Shown one piece after another: positions 12,301 to 23,957 of a DNA stretch of 64,000 nt. Each line of letters opens with the position of its first letter. Positions within the stretch are counted from its first letter, which is position 1. The position numbers and the translations under genes are program-made. The DNA comes from Fomitopsis serialis (Eukaryota; Basidiomycota; Agaricomycetes; Polyporales; Fomitopsidaceae): the NCBI RefSeq assembly GCF_022376445.1, contig NW_025954973.1:310001-374000 (forward strand), read 5' to 3'. The notes beneath the pieces were generated by a model that saw only the letters and a program-made list of their open reading frames with translations, had not been told where the DNA came from and did no database searches.

Positions 12301-15210
12301 TTCACTGCCAGGCGACGAGCTGGTTGATGCAGGAAAGGTGATTCCGTCTTTCGAGACGACAGGTGGAGGGTTGAACTGCCGGGAATGAATGGCAATCAAT
12401 GGGCGCGTTTCTACAAACTGCGATGTTCGGGTGACGTACAGGTGGGCTCTTGCGCGGGATACCACACTCCTCGAGCAGCTCCTCAAGGCACATGGCCTCC
12501 GTGCGGGGTAAGAACTCTTTCAGCACCGCACGCTCTAGGAGCACCCTCAAGTCCTCATCCTCCCCTTCTCGCGCCCTCGCTACTCTCTTACATATTCTGA
12601 CCAACGCGCGCGTCCCAAGCTTCCTATTCTTCTGCGTATGCACTGTAGAGCTCGAAGCCGACTCCCCGCCAGTGAAGCGAGCGCGGTACCGGTCCGCAAA
12701 TTCCAGGAGGGCGTTGATCGCGGAAAGGGGACACCCGGTCTGCGAGAGAATCGCGCGTTCTTCCGCGCGAGGCATGGGGAGGAGAGGTAGAGTGAAGAAC
12801 ATATTAGCGTGCTCAGCGTTGAGCCAGTCAGTCAGTGGCTGCGACTTGGAGGCAGTGGCGATCATCCGGAAAGAAGGGTGTGCGACGCTCAGGCCATCTT
12901 TCCTCAGCTGCGAACGCACGTAACGAACCGGTCAGTAAGAGCAGTAATGCGAGAGGGAAACAGGTGCCGCGTCTCCGTACCTCCTCTTCCGAAGCAGACT
13001 GCACGATCCTCCTCCCCTCCCACAGCTCGCACTCCCGGTCTTGCGTAAGCCTGGCAAGCGAGCCCGCTGTACTCCCGAGCGTATCCAATCCATCCAATCT
13101 CACCATCTTCCCCGCCCACGCAGCCTCAACGAGCAAGCTACACCACCACCATCAACTCTCGAGCCTCCTAGCGCCCTAAACGCGCACACGACACTCACCT
13201 CGGCTCCCACCGCGTCGCCCCGCCCTCCTGTACGACCCTTCGCATGACGAGCTCCCGCCCGCCAAGCTCCTTGTACATCCCCCACTCCTCGCTCTCGTAC
13301 CCGAGCACCCGCGCGAAGATGCGCATGAGCGTGCTCGTGCTGCAGCTCGCACCGGGCAGCGCGGGCGGGACGAGCGAGACGTCGTATCCGAGCGCGTGCG
13401 CCTGGAGCACACTCGTCAGGAGGCCGGTGAACCGCGGCGTGGGGAGGAACCCCAGCGTCTCGGTGTCCTGTGGGAGGAAAGGATATGAGAAGAAAGTGCG
13501 CGGGCCTGCAGGGGCCGATACGATGAGGTGTGCGCCAGAAGGCGAGGCGAAGGTGAGGCGGGCTGTCCGCTCGCCTGCGCGTTCGACCTTGAGTAGGGTG
13601 TAGCCGAGCAGGCCGGCGCCCTCATAGTCGGCTGAGTCGTCCTGGTTCCCAGCGGGGCTCCCCAGGGCACCCACACCCACCTCTTCGAGCTGCCGCGAAA
13701 GCAACGCCCACGCAACGAACGGCGCGTGCGTGAGCGCAGGGTGGATCGCCAGTACCACACGCGCCAGGAGGACGGGTGAAAGGGCGGCAGATGCGGGCAC
13801 AGGGAAAGTATCCAGCAGGGCGCGCAGCTTCGCGAGGGCAGTCTGCGGGAACGCGGGCAGCGTCGAGCGCGCACTGCTATCGAGCGACGTCCGCGCCTCG
13901 CTCGCGTACTGCGTCGCGATGATCACCTGCCTCAGCTTCTCGTACAGGCCCCCGTCGCCCTCCGACAAAGCAGGGGTGACAATCCGGGCGGGGGAGAAGG
14001 GTTCGGAGCTAGACGGGCTGTCGGTGTCGGGATGACGGGGCGCGGCGAGCGCCATCATCGCACCGACGGGGTCGACGAAGCGCGCTTGGAAGCGCGAGCG
14101 GAAGGGCGGGTCGAGCGGGTAGCCTGGGTACGGCGGGACGGGCGCGCCGAGCGCGATGACACGGAAGCGGGTGTGGGCGGGGACGAACTTGACTGCGTCT
14201 GGCTTCGCTGTGGAGGATGACAGCGGCGAAGGGGTGTCGAGGAGGGCGTAGCGGTGAGGGTGAATGATGTGTGTGCCGTCGTCTAGGTTCCTGTGGTGAT
14301 GTGGTTATATCAAGGAGGAATGAGGAGCAGGAAGAGGGCATACTAACAATTCACGGTTCTCCAGGAGGTTGTTTAGTAACTGTGCATAGTAGGGTCAGTA
14401 CGGTAACCATCTGTCGACTAGCGAGAAGGGGCCTCACAGGCATGATACCGCGCTCCGCTTTCTCTACTCCTTCGATCACTAGCACTCTCCCGTGCTTCAC
14501 TGCCCGCACCGCGGCGCTGTCTACATAGACAAGGTTACCCCCTACGCGAATCTCACGGCCTTGCTTCAGCTCGGTCTCGCCGATGTCTCGGTGGAGGGCG
14601 ATGTGTTCGTACTCAGAGTTAATGAGCCTGAAAATGAACGCCTCGTATCAATATGATTATGAGAAAACGGAGTCGTGAACAGAATTTGTAGTGTCGATGA
14701 ATGCAACGAAATGCATGCTCAGTTGACATCAGCTCGCGCTAAGTTATGAGACGCACGACATCGAGACAAATTTCGAGCTAGGCAGCATTGAAGTGCACAA
14801 AAGTTTGGCCGTTCATAAGAAGACGTGCCATAGCATATGCTCATCCTCCATATATGCGCCTGTATGCGGACAGACTCGGAAGTAGTGGTTTCCTTCAACT
14901 GCACCGCGTAACCGGTAGTTGGGATGAGAGCATACCTGCAGAAGGTCATGACCAATCTCCGCGCGTAGGGCCCCGGCTGTCCGACAAGGAAGACGTCTTG
15001 ACCGAGTAGATACTTCTGCAACAGGAACTGGACGTTCTCCAGATTGACGGGATCGCTCAAGTCTAGCAAGGCATCCTCAGAGTGCGGCAGTCTAGCAGGA
15101 GCGGCCGTAGCAGGAACGTCGTATGTTATATCCCCTATGGTAAGCGTGCCAATGGGTTCCGCCGGAGGGGTGAGCGACGATAGTACGTGTTGCAGGCGGC
15201 GAGAGGCCAT
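9361..15210 (-). CDS. VWA8-type AAA ATPase with C-terminal von Willebrand A domain
   Basis: Homologue of VWA8, a dynein/midasin-related AAA protein found in mitochondria in animals. The start ATG is at 15210 (MASRRLQHVL). Order of features: first AAA module with the degenerate P-loop LVGQPGPYARRL and Walker-B-like RVLVIEGVEKAERGIMP; a long spacer encoded around 13.2-14.3 kb; the phrase FRMIATASKSQPLTDWLNAE; a second AAA module with P-loop GNQGVGKNKIIDR split by introns, then LRRPREYIQLHRDTTV and Walker B IMVVDEADKAAEHV; FRLILLANRPGY; SCHAVMNPD; a Gly-rich linker; and a VWA domain with MIDAS FVFDISASM, then DDWFVITITDANFARYGIN and the C terminus DIPVVLRSILATMVDR, stop 9361-9363. One intron (10154-10205) has a GC donor. 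One-base gaps are apparent near 11398-11403 and 9589-9592. Exons between these landmarks are not all resolved. Confidence 0.85.
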
Positions 15211-15804
15211 TGCTCCGGGTCTACGTGAGATTGAGAGTGCGCTAGAGAGAATATCTCGTATGATGGGCCTACGCACGTCAAGCATGCTAGCATGAGTCGA
15301 GCATGCACTGCAGCTACGAAGTGGAACTCACCGCATACAAGTGCTCGACGACTAGACACTCGACCGGGAATCCTCCAACTCTGCACACTGCTTGCAAGTG
15401 AGAGGTACGTGTTGAAGCAAGGCTGCCGCTGCCAGCGTGAAGTACGTATATGTCCCCGGATTGAACTTGGTCGGGATGGGCAAGGAACACCGGCTCCAGT
15501 GGGAGGCCATGGTACGCGGTGCGGGGAAATCATGCTCGGCGACGCCTCGGGCACTGACAGACACGATCACCCCGCGAAATCACGCGCCCGATCCATGGCC
15601 CGATCATTTTGCCACACGGTGCTCGCAAGTATGGGCGCTAACCACACAACGCCTGAGCAGCACCGACCTCGACTAGCAGTGACCGGTGACCGGTTGACCT
15701 CCTCCTTTTGCTTTTCTTAAAGCAGAGATATCAACTTAGCAACATATTCTCTGCTGCTAGATCTTGCGACACTGTGCAGTCTTGCAGTGATATGCATCCG
15801 GTGA
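15211..15804. promoter_or_regulatory. Divergent promoter region, VWA8-type gene and CLN3
   Basis: The 594 bases between the two divergent start codons must contain both promoters. I see no certain TATA box or known operator. Open frames here overlap on both strands without family features. Confidence 0.35.
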
Positions 15805-17948
15805 ATGCGAGCACGACGTTCATCTGACGAGGAGATCCACGAACTCGAAACACTGGTCCATCACGATATGCAGGGCGACCATGTCAGTAGGTATACTGAG
15901 GAGGAGGAAGGATTACTTTCTCCAGCGGACGAGAGTGTCGGCCTGAAGGGAGGTGAGTACAGCGTAGCTTGCTCTCTGTCCGCGAAGTAACGTGTCTGGC
16001 TAGCACCGCGCAACTTGCTCCGCCACTTAGGCCTCTCCTTCTTCTTTTTCGGACTCATTAACAACGGTGTGCATCACTCTTACTACCTTCAACTCCTCGT
16101 TTGCCAACCCAAACAGTACTCTATGTCATCATCCTCTCAGCTGCACTCGACCTCGTACCTCCATCCACGCCGAAAGGTATCATCGCCTTCTGCAACATCT
16201 TCCCCTCCCTCCTGGTCAAGCTCGGCTGGCCATACCTCCTACGCGGCCGGGTGCGGTACGCCATGCGTCTCGTAGGTTGTGCCGCCGTCAGCGTCCTCGG
16301 GATGTGGGTGAGCGCGAGACGCAGCATGACGGGATGCGTCTGTTAACTGACGGAGAATGGGAGCCGTGTAGGTGATTGCGGCATTTGACAGCTTGTTCAT
16401 GCGCTTGCTGGGGATATGCTGTGCGTCGTTCTCATCCGGTGCGTGTACTCGTTATATACTCTATCATACGTGCTCACCAACGAGCACACGAACGCAGGCC
16501 TGGGCGAGCTCACGTTCCTGCAGCTCTCGACGCGCTACCATCCACCATCGGTGGCAGGACACAGCGTTGGGTGAGCACTTTTACTCCTTCCTTCCAGTCC
16601 CACATACTCACCACCGCACTTATCAAGGTATTTCGCCTCTGGAACAGGTGCAGCCGGCCTCGTCGGCGCGTTCCTCTGGTGGGAGCTCCGTGGTCTCGGC
16701 GTCCGTATAGGCGTCGGGCTCAGCTCAGTGGGTCCACTCTTCACCTCCTTCCATTAGATGCTGACATCCATCTCCTGAATGCAGGTCCTCCCCCTCGTCA
16801 TTCCTCTGACATACTTCCTCCTCCTTCCTCAGCCGGCTACATTTGCGAACGCAGATTTACCACCGACTGCCTTACCATACTCGGTCGTCGCGGCAGAGTA
16901 CACTGCGCTCCCTACTGGCGAGGAGGACACGCCGGAAGGGGAGACGGAAGGGGTTCGGGAAGCCGGCGCTGTGAAGACCGGGGGTGTGGCACTGAGCATG
17001 GAGGATAAGTGGAGGCTTGTGAAGCCGCTGGTGGGGAGGTATATGATGCCGCTATGTGAGTGCTCATACTGTCCTGATTTGTAGGCCGATGTAGCTGATG
17101 TGGAGATAGTCTGTGTGTACTTGGTGAGTCCCTCAGAGTGGCGTGGATTGACGTAAGACTAACGACGAGCAGTTCGAGTATACGATCAACCAGGTGCGCT
17201 GGGTCGGGCACGATCGTTGTCCACATGCTGACTATCAGTAGGGCATCGCACCGACACTCCTCTATCCCGTCCCGGCGGCGGCGGAGCACCCGTTGATGAG
17301 CAAGATCATACACTCCATCCGTGACTTCTATCCTCTTTGGCAGGTCTGTTCATATATCTCCACTACCCCTGCCAAACCCCTGCAGATGCAATTCGGCTCA
17401 CATCTGACTCCCGCAGCTCGTCTACCAAACCTCCGTGTTCCTGTCCCGCTCGACGCTCTCCCTCGGCCTGCCACCGCTCCCGGCGTCCTTGCTCCCCCTC
17501 CCGGCAATCATCCAGGCGTTCGTGCTCCTCACGCTCGCGCTCGAGTCTGCTGTGGGACTCTTCGACGGCGGAGGGGACGGCGGCGCGCTCGCGTTCGGGC
17601 TCGTCTTCGGGCTGATCAGCATTGAAGGGATCTGCGGCGGCCTCGCGTAGTACGTCCATCCTGCCCTCCTGCCCGTCTGACCGTTTGCTTATATGGGGCG
17701 GAAACAGCGTGAACGTTTACCACCGCGTTAACCAAGAAGCCGACCCCGACACGCGGGGAATCGCGCTCGACGCGGACACGGAGGAACGCAGGGAGCGCGC
17801 GCGGCAGGAGCGCGAGTTCAAGATCGGTTCGATTGGGATCGCGGACGGTGCGGGGATCTTGTTGGCGAGCATTGTGTCGGTCCCGACGGAGGTGGCGCTG
17901 TGTAGGGCGCAGGTGGGGAGGGGGAGGACGTTGTGTGAGGGGTTGTAG
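15805..17948 (+). CDS. BTN1: Battenin, CLN3/BTN1 family vacuolar membrane protein
   Basis: Fungal orthologue of CLN3 (yeast Btn1), a polytopic vacuole/lysosome protein linked to pH and basic amino-acid homeostasis. Twelve exons: 15805-15952, 16004-16066, 16117-16307, 16372-16438, 16498-16570, 16628-16727, 16785-17055, 17110-17123, 17173-17193, 17242-17343, 17417-17649 and 17708-17948. They sum to 1524 bases (507 residues), all in phase. Diagnostic segments are RNLLRHLGLSFFFFGLINNVLYVIILSAALDLV, LGELTFLQLSTRYHP, YFASGTGAAGLVGAFLWWELR, FEYTINQGIAPTLLYP, FYPLWQLVYQTSVFLSRS and the C-terminal YVNVYHRVNQEADPDTRGIALD. The acidic N-terminal cytosolic stretch (ELETLVHH, EEEEGLLSP) is typical of fungal members. 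Two microexons of 14 and 21 bases lie in the conserved EYTINQG region. Intact. Confidence 0.95.
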
Positions 17949-18337
17949 GGCTGTAGAGTTGCTATAGGGTCGCCTTTGGGTATACAAGACTTGTTGCTAT
18001 ATAGCGTACTGTATAGCTAGTAATTATTGAATGGCATGCCTTCTTAGAGACAGCGCATAAGTATCATGCTCACGATTCGGTGTCGCCTCGCGCTCTCTGC
18101 GAATGCTACTCCGAGAAAGTCGGGATTTGTGCCGAAGCGTGCTCGTGGACGCACGCCACCCAGAGTCCCCAGACCTTGTGATACTCTCCGCGCACACAGT
18201 TGGACATTACCCGGCCAGGCATGTATATCATGAGAAAGATGTCTTCAGCGCACCTGCTACCTCCTAGTACCTTGGCTCAGTCGTACTCGACCCCTCCCAG
18301 TCTTCCTTGCAACGGTGCGCCTGAAACCTAACGCACA
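17949..18337. other. Intergenic, BTN1 3' flank and SDR promoter
   Basis: About 390 bases with no gene seen. They should hold the BTN1 3' untranslated region and the promoter of the first short-chain dehydrogenase. Confidence 0.4.
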
Positions 18338-19889
18338 ATGTCCGACGGTGTGTGGACAGTCGACTAGTTCATGCATACCCGGCCGCAGGACTCACTGATT
18401 TGAGTGTGTTTCGGACGACAGACCTCAGCATCCCCTCTCTTTTCGATGTGAAGGGCAAAGTCGGTGCGTCTCTGTCGAATCTCTCATGCGTCGTGTCTTA
18501 CAACGCGTACGCCCATGCACAGCGGTGGTAACGGGTGGCGGGTCCGGTATTGGGACGATGATCGCAGCGGCGTACGTGCAGAACGGGGCGAAGGTATACA
18601 TTGCAGCGAGGAAGGAGAAGCAGCTCAAGGATGTGCGTCCTCTCCGAGTCCTGTCATATAAGGGGTCTTGCTCAATGGGGTCATGTTGCTATATAGGTCT
18701 CCGATACGTTGAATGCGAAGGGCCCGGGGAGCTGTCATTACTTCGTTGCTGACCTCACAGTATGTGTCCCTCGATAGTTACTGTAATTGATCGGTGTGCT
18801 CACTCAGTTGGGTAGACCAAGGCCGGATGCGACAAGCTCGCGGCATCCATCAAGGAGCGGGAGAGCAAGGTCCACATCCTGGTCAATAACTCGGGCATGA
18901 GCTGGGGTGCCCAATACGACGAGTGAGTGACTTTGTTCGTGTAGTTGCGAGGTTACGCATCTCACTTGTATACGACTCGGACGTGCCTTGTCGATAGCTT
19001 CCCGGAGGTAGGCTGGGATCGCGTCCTCGCGCTCAATGTGAAGAGCATCTTCTACCGTACGCACATCCTTCCTGTACCGTATCTCGCCCACTGACCTTGA
19101 GGCAGTGACTGTCGCGTACGTACTTCCCCATACTTCCTTCCCGGACTGCCTGCATGACAAAAGCCGCCCTCTAGCCTAACGGACGTCCTCACAAAGGACG
19201 CGACGTCGCACAACCCTGGTAGGGTCATCAACATCTCGTCCATCGCAGGCCTTACGCCCATCCCGTACGACGACCGACTCACGGGCGGAAACGGTGCCGG
19301 CTTGTGGAGTTGTGCGTGCCCTTCATTGTTCTTATTAAACCCGGCTGCGCCGTACTGACAGGCTGGGTCAGATAACACAAGCAAGGCGGCGGTGAACCAC
19401 CTCACGACACAGCTCGCGTCTACCCTTACACGGAAACACATCACGTATGTCTTCGTTTTTGCTGCACGAGCCCGCCGACGCTAACATGCGACAGGGTGAA
19501 TGCGATCCTCCCGGGGTGAGCTTTGCATGCATTACCTGCGGGTGTCCTGAGTACTAATCGACATCGTAGGGTCTTCCCCTCAAAGATGACTGCCTTTGGC
19601 TTCGGTACGACCGGCGCGGACACCATGAGCAAGGAGCACCCATTCGGTACGCTCTGACGCCCCGAGCTCCCTCCCCATGTTCTGAGCCGTATACATACAT
19701 AGGTCGTCTAGGTGAGCCGCGCGACATAGCCGGCGTCGGTGAGTCTTCCCTTCTCGTCTTTGGTCGGTGTTGACCGCCATTCGGACAGCGCTCTTCCTCG
19801 CGAGCCCCGCGGCTGCGTACATCACTGGGACCCACACCGTGGTTGATGGAGGGGATGTCATTTCTACGAAGGCGAAGGCGAAGCTGTGA
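18338..19889 (+). CDS. Short-chain dehydrogenase/reductase (SDR), copy 1
   Basis: Classical SDR oxidoreductase using NAD(P)H; substrate not predictable. The start is ATG 18338 (MSDD LSIPSLFDVKGKV after splicing) and the stop TGA 19887-19889. The cofactor-binding motif TGGGSGIG lies near residue 25, NNSG in ILVNNSGMSWGAQYDD, the catalytic Ser in INISSIAG, and the YxxxK motif as YNTSK across a splice junction. The usual C-terminal PG motif (NAILPGVFPSKMTAF) and the end LFLASPAAAYITGTHTVVDGGDVIS follow. The gene has many short introns and a 10-base microexon (19106-19115). It resembles the RhlG-like/3-oxoacyl-ACP-reductase-like SDRs of basidiomycetes. Intact, and a tandem paralogue of the next gene. 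Confidence 0.9.
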
Positions 19890-20277
19890 GATCGTCAGCC
19901 TCTTGGGTTATAGGTCTTTCTCCGCAAGACACTGCTAGCTAGGAGTGATTGTATATGTGGCTTCCTCAGCACAGCCATCTATGTCACTGATGTCACTGTC
20001 AGCTATCCGGGCTGCGTAATTGGCTGGCACCTCTGCAGACTATCGCAGTTGATCACGGTGGTCTGAGAGGTACCTCCGAGTCGGAATATGTCCCTGAGGG
20101 TGGATCCTGTTGACGAAAGAGGCGCGTGCCGACTACTGGCCGAGCGTTCTGAGGATGTGTTTGAGCAAGATATTGATGGAATGATGCCGTCAAACTTAAC
20201 TCATCGTGACTACAAGTTCTAGCTTCAGCTTCAGCGCTCCAGTGCTCTCCGGAGCACGTAGTCAAGTTCAGCTCACC
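19890..20277. other. Intergenic between the tandem SDR genes
   Basis: No gene seen. It holds the 3' flank of SDR copy 1 and the upstream region of copy 2. A short string shared with the region upstream of the SANT gene (ATGTCACTGTCAGCTA type, at 19997 and about 22193) suggests an old dispersed piece, but it is too short to interpret. Confidence 0.3.
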
Positions 20278-21804
20278 ATGTCGGACGGTGCGTGGGCAGT
20301 CCTGGCTAAGTTCAAGACGAGCACTCATTGGAGAATGCATGTGTGATGTAGATCTCAGCATCGCCTCACTGTTCGATGTGAAAGGCAAAGTCGGTGCGTC
20401 CCAGCTGTACTCCCTCCTGCGTCCGATCTGACGACGTGTACACAGCGGTGGTGACGGGCGGCGGGTCCGGCATAGGCTCGATGATCGCCGCGGCGTACGT
20501 GCAGAACGGGGCGAAGGTGTACATCGCGGCGAGGAAGGAGAAACAGCTCAAGGACGTGTGTGCACCGCAATGCCGTATTGTGCGAAGGCATGGCTGATTG
20601 GGGTCATGATACCACGTAGGTTTGCGACATGTTGAACGCGAAGGGCCCGGGGAGCTGTCACTACTTCGTTGCTGACCTCATGGTGTGTCCCCTCTTGAAT
20701 AGGCTCCTGGGCAGCGTACTGACGGGAGGGATGTGGACCGACAGACCAAGGCAGGGTGCGATAAGCTTGCCGCCTCTGTTATGGAGCGGGAGAGCAAGGT
20801 CCACATCCTCGTCAACAACTCGGGTATGACCTGGGGCGCCAGATATGATGAGTGAGTAGCACGGATGGCGATTCTGCTCTGCCATCAGCCATCACAGGCA
20901 TTGATTGGTGTCTTCAGCTTTCCGGAAGCCGGTTGGGATCGCGTCCTTGCGCTCAATGTGAAGAGCATATTCTACTGTATGTACACTTTGCTCCTCATCC
21001 TACCTCTTCTCTACGTCATTCACTCTGGCAGTGACTGTGCGTAGGTGTCGACCAAATGGCCCAAAATATACAATGACGAGACCTGCAGGCTGACAGCGTC
21101 CTTGCGAAGGATGCGACTGCGCGCGATCCGGAAGGGTCATCAACATCTCGTCCATCGGGAGCATTGCTTCCATATCGTTTGATTCGCGGTCACGGGCGGA
21201 GGCGGTATTGGCTTGTGGAGCTGTGAGTGTTGTGCCCATCTCAAAGTCCGCTTCTTTTGGATCGGCTCATTGACGACTGTTGACAGATAACACAAGCAAA
21301 GCGGCTGTGAACCACCTCACGACTCAGCTCGCGTCTACTCTCACAAGAAATGCATCACGTTTGTTCAAATTTCCATCTTATGATTCTACAGACACTCATA
21401 TGTAGTAGTGTGAATGCAGTCCTCCCTGGGTGAGCTTTACACATATGATATACGCGGAGACCGAGACTCAAGAAATCTCGCAGCATTTTCCACACAAATA
21501 TGACTGCATTTGGCTTCGGCAAGAACGGTGAGGACAATATCGCAAAGACGAACCCCTTCGGTACGCAGAGACCGGAAACCGTTGCCGTCTCAATGTGCTG
21601 ACATTGCCTTCATAGGTCGTGTCGGCGAAGCGCGCGACATGGCAGGCGTAGGTGAGTATTTAATGATTCACCCTTCCGTGCTTATGTTGATCCGCCGGTG
21701 TAGCTCTCTTCCTCGCCAGCCCTGCGGCTGCGTACGTGACCGGCACGCACGTTGTTGTGGACGGCGGGAGTGTTATATCGACGAAGATGAAGGCGAAGTT
21801 GTGA
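20278..21804 (+). pseudogene. SDR copy 2, frame-broken tandem paralogue
   Basis: Tandem paralogue of the preceding SDR, with the same start (MSD), intron positions and end (KAKL), start 20278 and stop 21802-21804. Intact parts are DLSIASLFDVKGKV, TGGGSGIGSMIAAAYVQNGAKVYIAARKEKQLKD, CDKLAASVMERESKVHILVNNSGMTWGARYD, YNTSKAAVNHLTTQLAS, MTAFGFGKNGEDNIAKTNPFGR and LFLASPAAAYVTGTHVVVDGGSVIS. Compared base by base with copy 1, it lacks single bases in the microexon (9 rather than 10 bases, near 21031), near 21093-21097, 21129-21135 and 21187-21193, and near 21345-21352. The middle section, including the catalytic Ser region, is therefore out of frame. All changes are deletions. This could be a recent pseudogene or a badly called sequence; the density is higher than in most other genes here. 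Confidence 0.75.
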
Positions 21805-22192
21805 GGTTGATGCAGCCTTTCACGGATAGAATCAATATGTAGCTCCAGGGAAGCGTGCGCGAAGTACTATTACGAGGAGACTGTACAGTACTACTCAGAG
21901 TGTACTCACAAGCAATATAAAATATAACCGCCTCACGACATCATACGCATATTTCTTGCATTGATATCTCACTCAATATCATAGCCCAGAGCTTGAGCTT
22001 GACTCACTGCGTGGCTACGACAACTCGAACCGGGATCATGACATTCATGGATCATTGTCTTGGTCCACAGTTTGCTTAAATAGGAAATGGGTCTCCGTGG
22101 TCCGCGAGTTGCCTCACATGCCTGGGCGCTTAGAACTGGACTCCTCTGAAATCCTACCGCCATCCCGAGCTCATCCTTCCACATACCCGTCC

Positions 22193-23617
22193 ATGTCACT
22201 GTCAGCTACCCGATGGAAGAAAAACGCGCCAAAACGTGAGCATACACGAGTTACTGATTCGCAACGTTTGAACTCACGGGAATGCAGCTTGGAGGCGCTG
22301 TCCGAGTTTATACAGTCGCAAAAGGCCTTGCTAGATCAGACCCGGAGGGACATCACTGCATTACAGGAGCTCAGGGAGAGTGTGGTCGCTCACCCAGATG
22401 ATTCCCAGAAGATTTTCACTGAGCAGGTAAGAGCACGCGGACACATGAAAAAAGCCCTTGAGTTGAAGGGCAGACCAGGTCAATACCCTCACTGTACCGC
22501 TCAGTGCCCAGCCGAATATTGCGGCTTCGGTTGCGCAAGAGCTTGACTGGGATACCTTCAAGTCATGTGGTACGTTGCTATGACCTTCTACGTATTCGCT
22601 ATCTAAGAGAGGTAGACCCATTGCCCTTCAAGATCCTCGCGTCCTCTGTACGAGCTACCCAAGCCGAGCGCAGCAAACCTTCGGTCAAGCAGACCTCCGA
22701 GCTGTCTGACCTGCAGAAACTAGTCAAGGATGCCCGAATCGCGATCATTGACCCAGTTCTCCCGTCCTACGCCTTCCTCAACGAGCCCGACTCTGAGCCT
22801 GATGAACCGCCCGATCCGGAGGAAATCCGTCGAGCTCTCGAGCGCGAGAAGATTCACGAGCTGAAGCAGCGGCGGATCAGCTCCGACGTTGCCGTACCCG
22901 TCGTCGCGGGGCTCCGCCGGCCCACACAGGCGTCGTTCGGCGTATTCATCCGGCGAGATCAAGCGGATGAAAGTGCGGAGGTTGACATCTCTTTGGATGC
23001 GGAGGATGAAGAGGGCGAACGAGCTCCATCTGTCTTTGATGGAATGGGTGCTGTGCCTATGGAGGTGGACACGCCCCCGACATCAGTCGCTTCTCCCGTG
23101 TCATCTAAGGCGATTCTTCCGCCATTGGTCAACAAGACTTCCCGTGATCGTCGTCCAGCTACAAAGGCGCAAGACACCACTGTCTCAGGACCCTCAACGA
23201 ACAGCACCCATGCCAAAGCGAAGAAGAGGGTTCAAACCAAACATAAAACGGAGGCTGGCCCGGACGAATCAACCCCTGCTCCGGCCGGAGTGGACGAGGT
23301 ACCGGACGCCGGGAAGAGCTTGAAGAAAGGGAAACGAAAGTCCGAAACGTATAAGCAGTCGTGGTCAGTTGATGAACAGCATCTGCTCGAACGTCTACTC
23401 GAGGAAATACCCGATGGAACGAAGCACCGGTAAGTTATTCAGCATGCTACTAATAGTGCCCCATGGCTCACACAACTTTCCTGACAGGTGGGCCAAGATC
23501 TCACAAGCCATGGACGGCCGGCGCACTGCGAGGCAGGTTGCGAGCCGCGTACAAAAGTACTTCGAGAAGTTGAAGCGATTTGGTGTAGAGGTTGGCACTA
23601 CGAACAGTGGTCCATGA
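22193..23617 (+). CDS. SANT/Myb-domain protein resembling the SANT part of ZZZ3
   Basis: Probable nuclear, chromatin-linked protein. The probable start is ATG 22193 (MSLSATRWKKNAPK). A coiled-coil stretch follows (LEALSEFIQSQKALLDQTRRDITALQELRESV), then an acidic/Pro-rich middle (NEPDSEPDEPPDPEEI) and a basic linker. A C-terminal SANT/Myb-like domain reads WSVDEQHLLERLLEEIP, then across an intron WAKISQAMDGRRTARQVASRVQKYFEKLKRFGV. The R-T-x-x-Q-V-A-S-R-V-Q-K-Y-F signature is the one in the SANT domain of ZZZ3, an ATAC-complex subunit. I see no ZZ zinc finger after the stop at 23615-23617, so it is a SANT-only relative. The first intron as I read it (GTGAGC near 22236 to the AG before LEALSEF) leaves the frame off by one; the start exon may be wrong or a base is missing. 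Confidence 0.75.
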
Positions 23618-23957
23618 TCGTGACGATCTGTACCCTGGCTCTCCTTCAAGATATCATCGTGTAGCCCTAGACCGCACTGTAGCCATATACCGTGTACAAG
23701 CTTCCAATAGCAGAGCGGCTTGCTGCCGCAATCCATTCTCACAGGGGCATTCAAACACGGGATGTGCCACGGCGCCGCTCATATGATCGCCTGTACCACC
23801 ATGTCCAGCGTTCCGACATCGCCTCTGTCATCTCAGACTGACCGATTCGGTATAAGTCGTCGATCCCAGGGTTCTGAGCTGTCCTGAGCTGCCAACATCT
23901 GCGAGGCCTTGATACTTAACGTTCCTTGTACTCGGACTCTCACTGTCACGACCCACG

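Noticed and set aside
22055..22546. Upstream-extended start for the SANT gene at 22055
   Set aside because: The frame runs through an apparent intron (GTGAGC to AG) and the added N terminus has no protein-like features.
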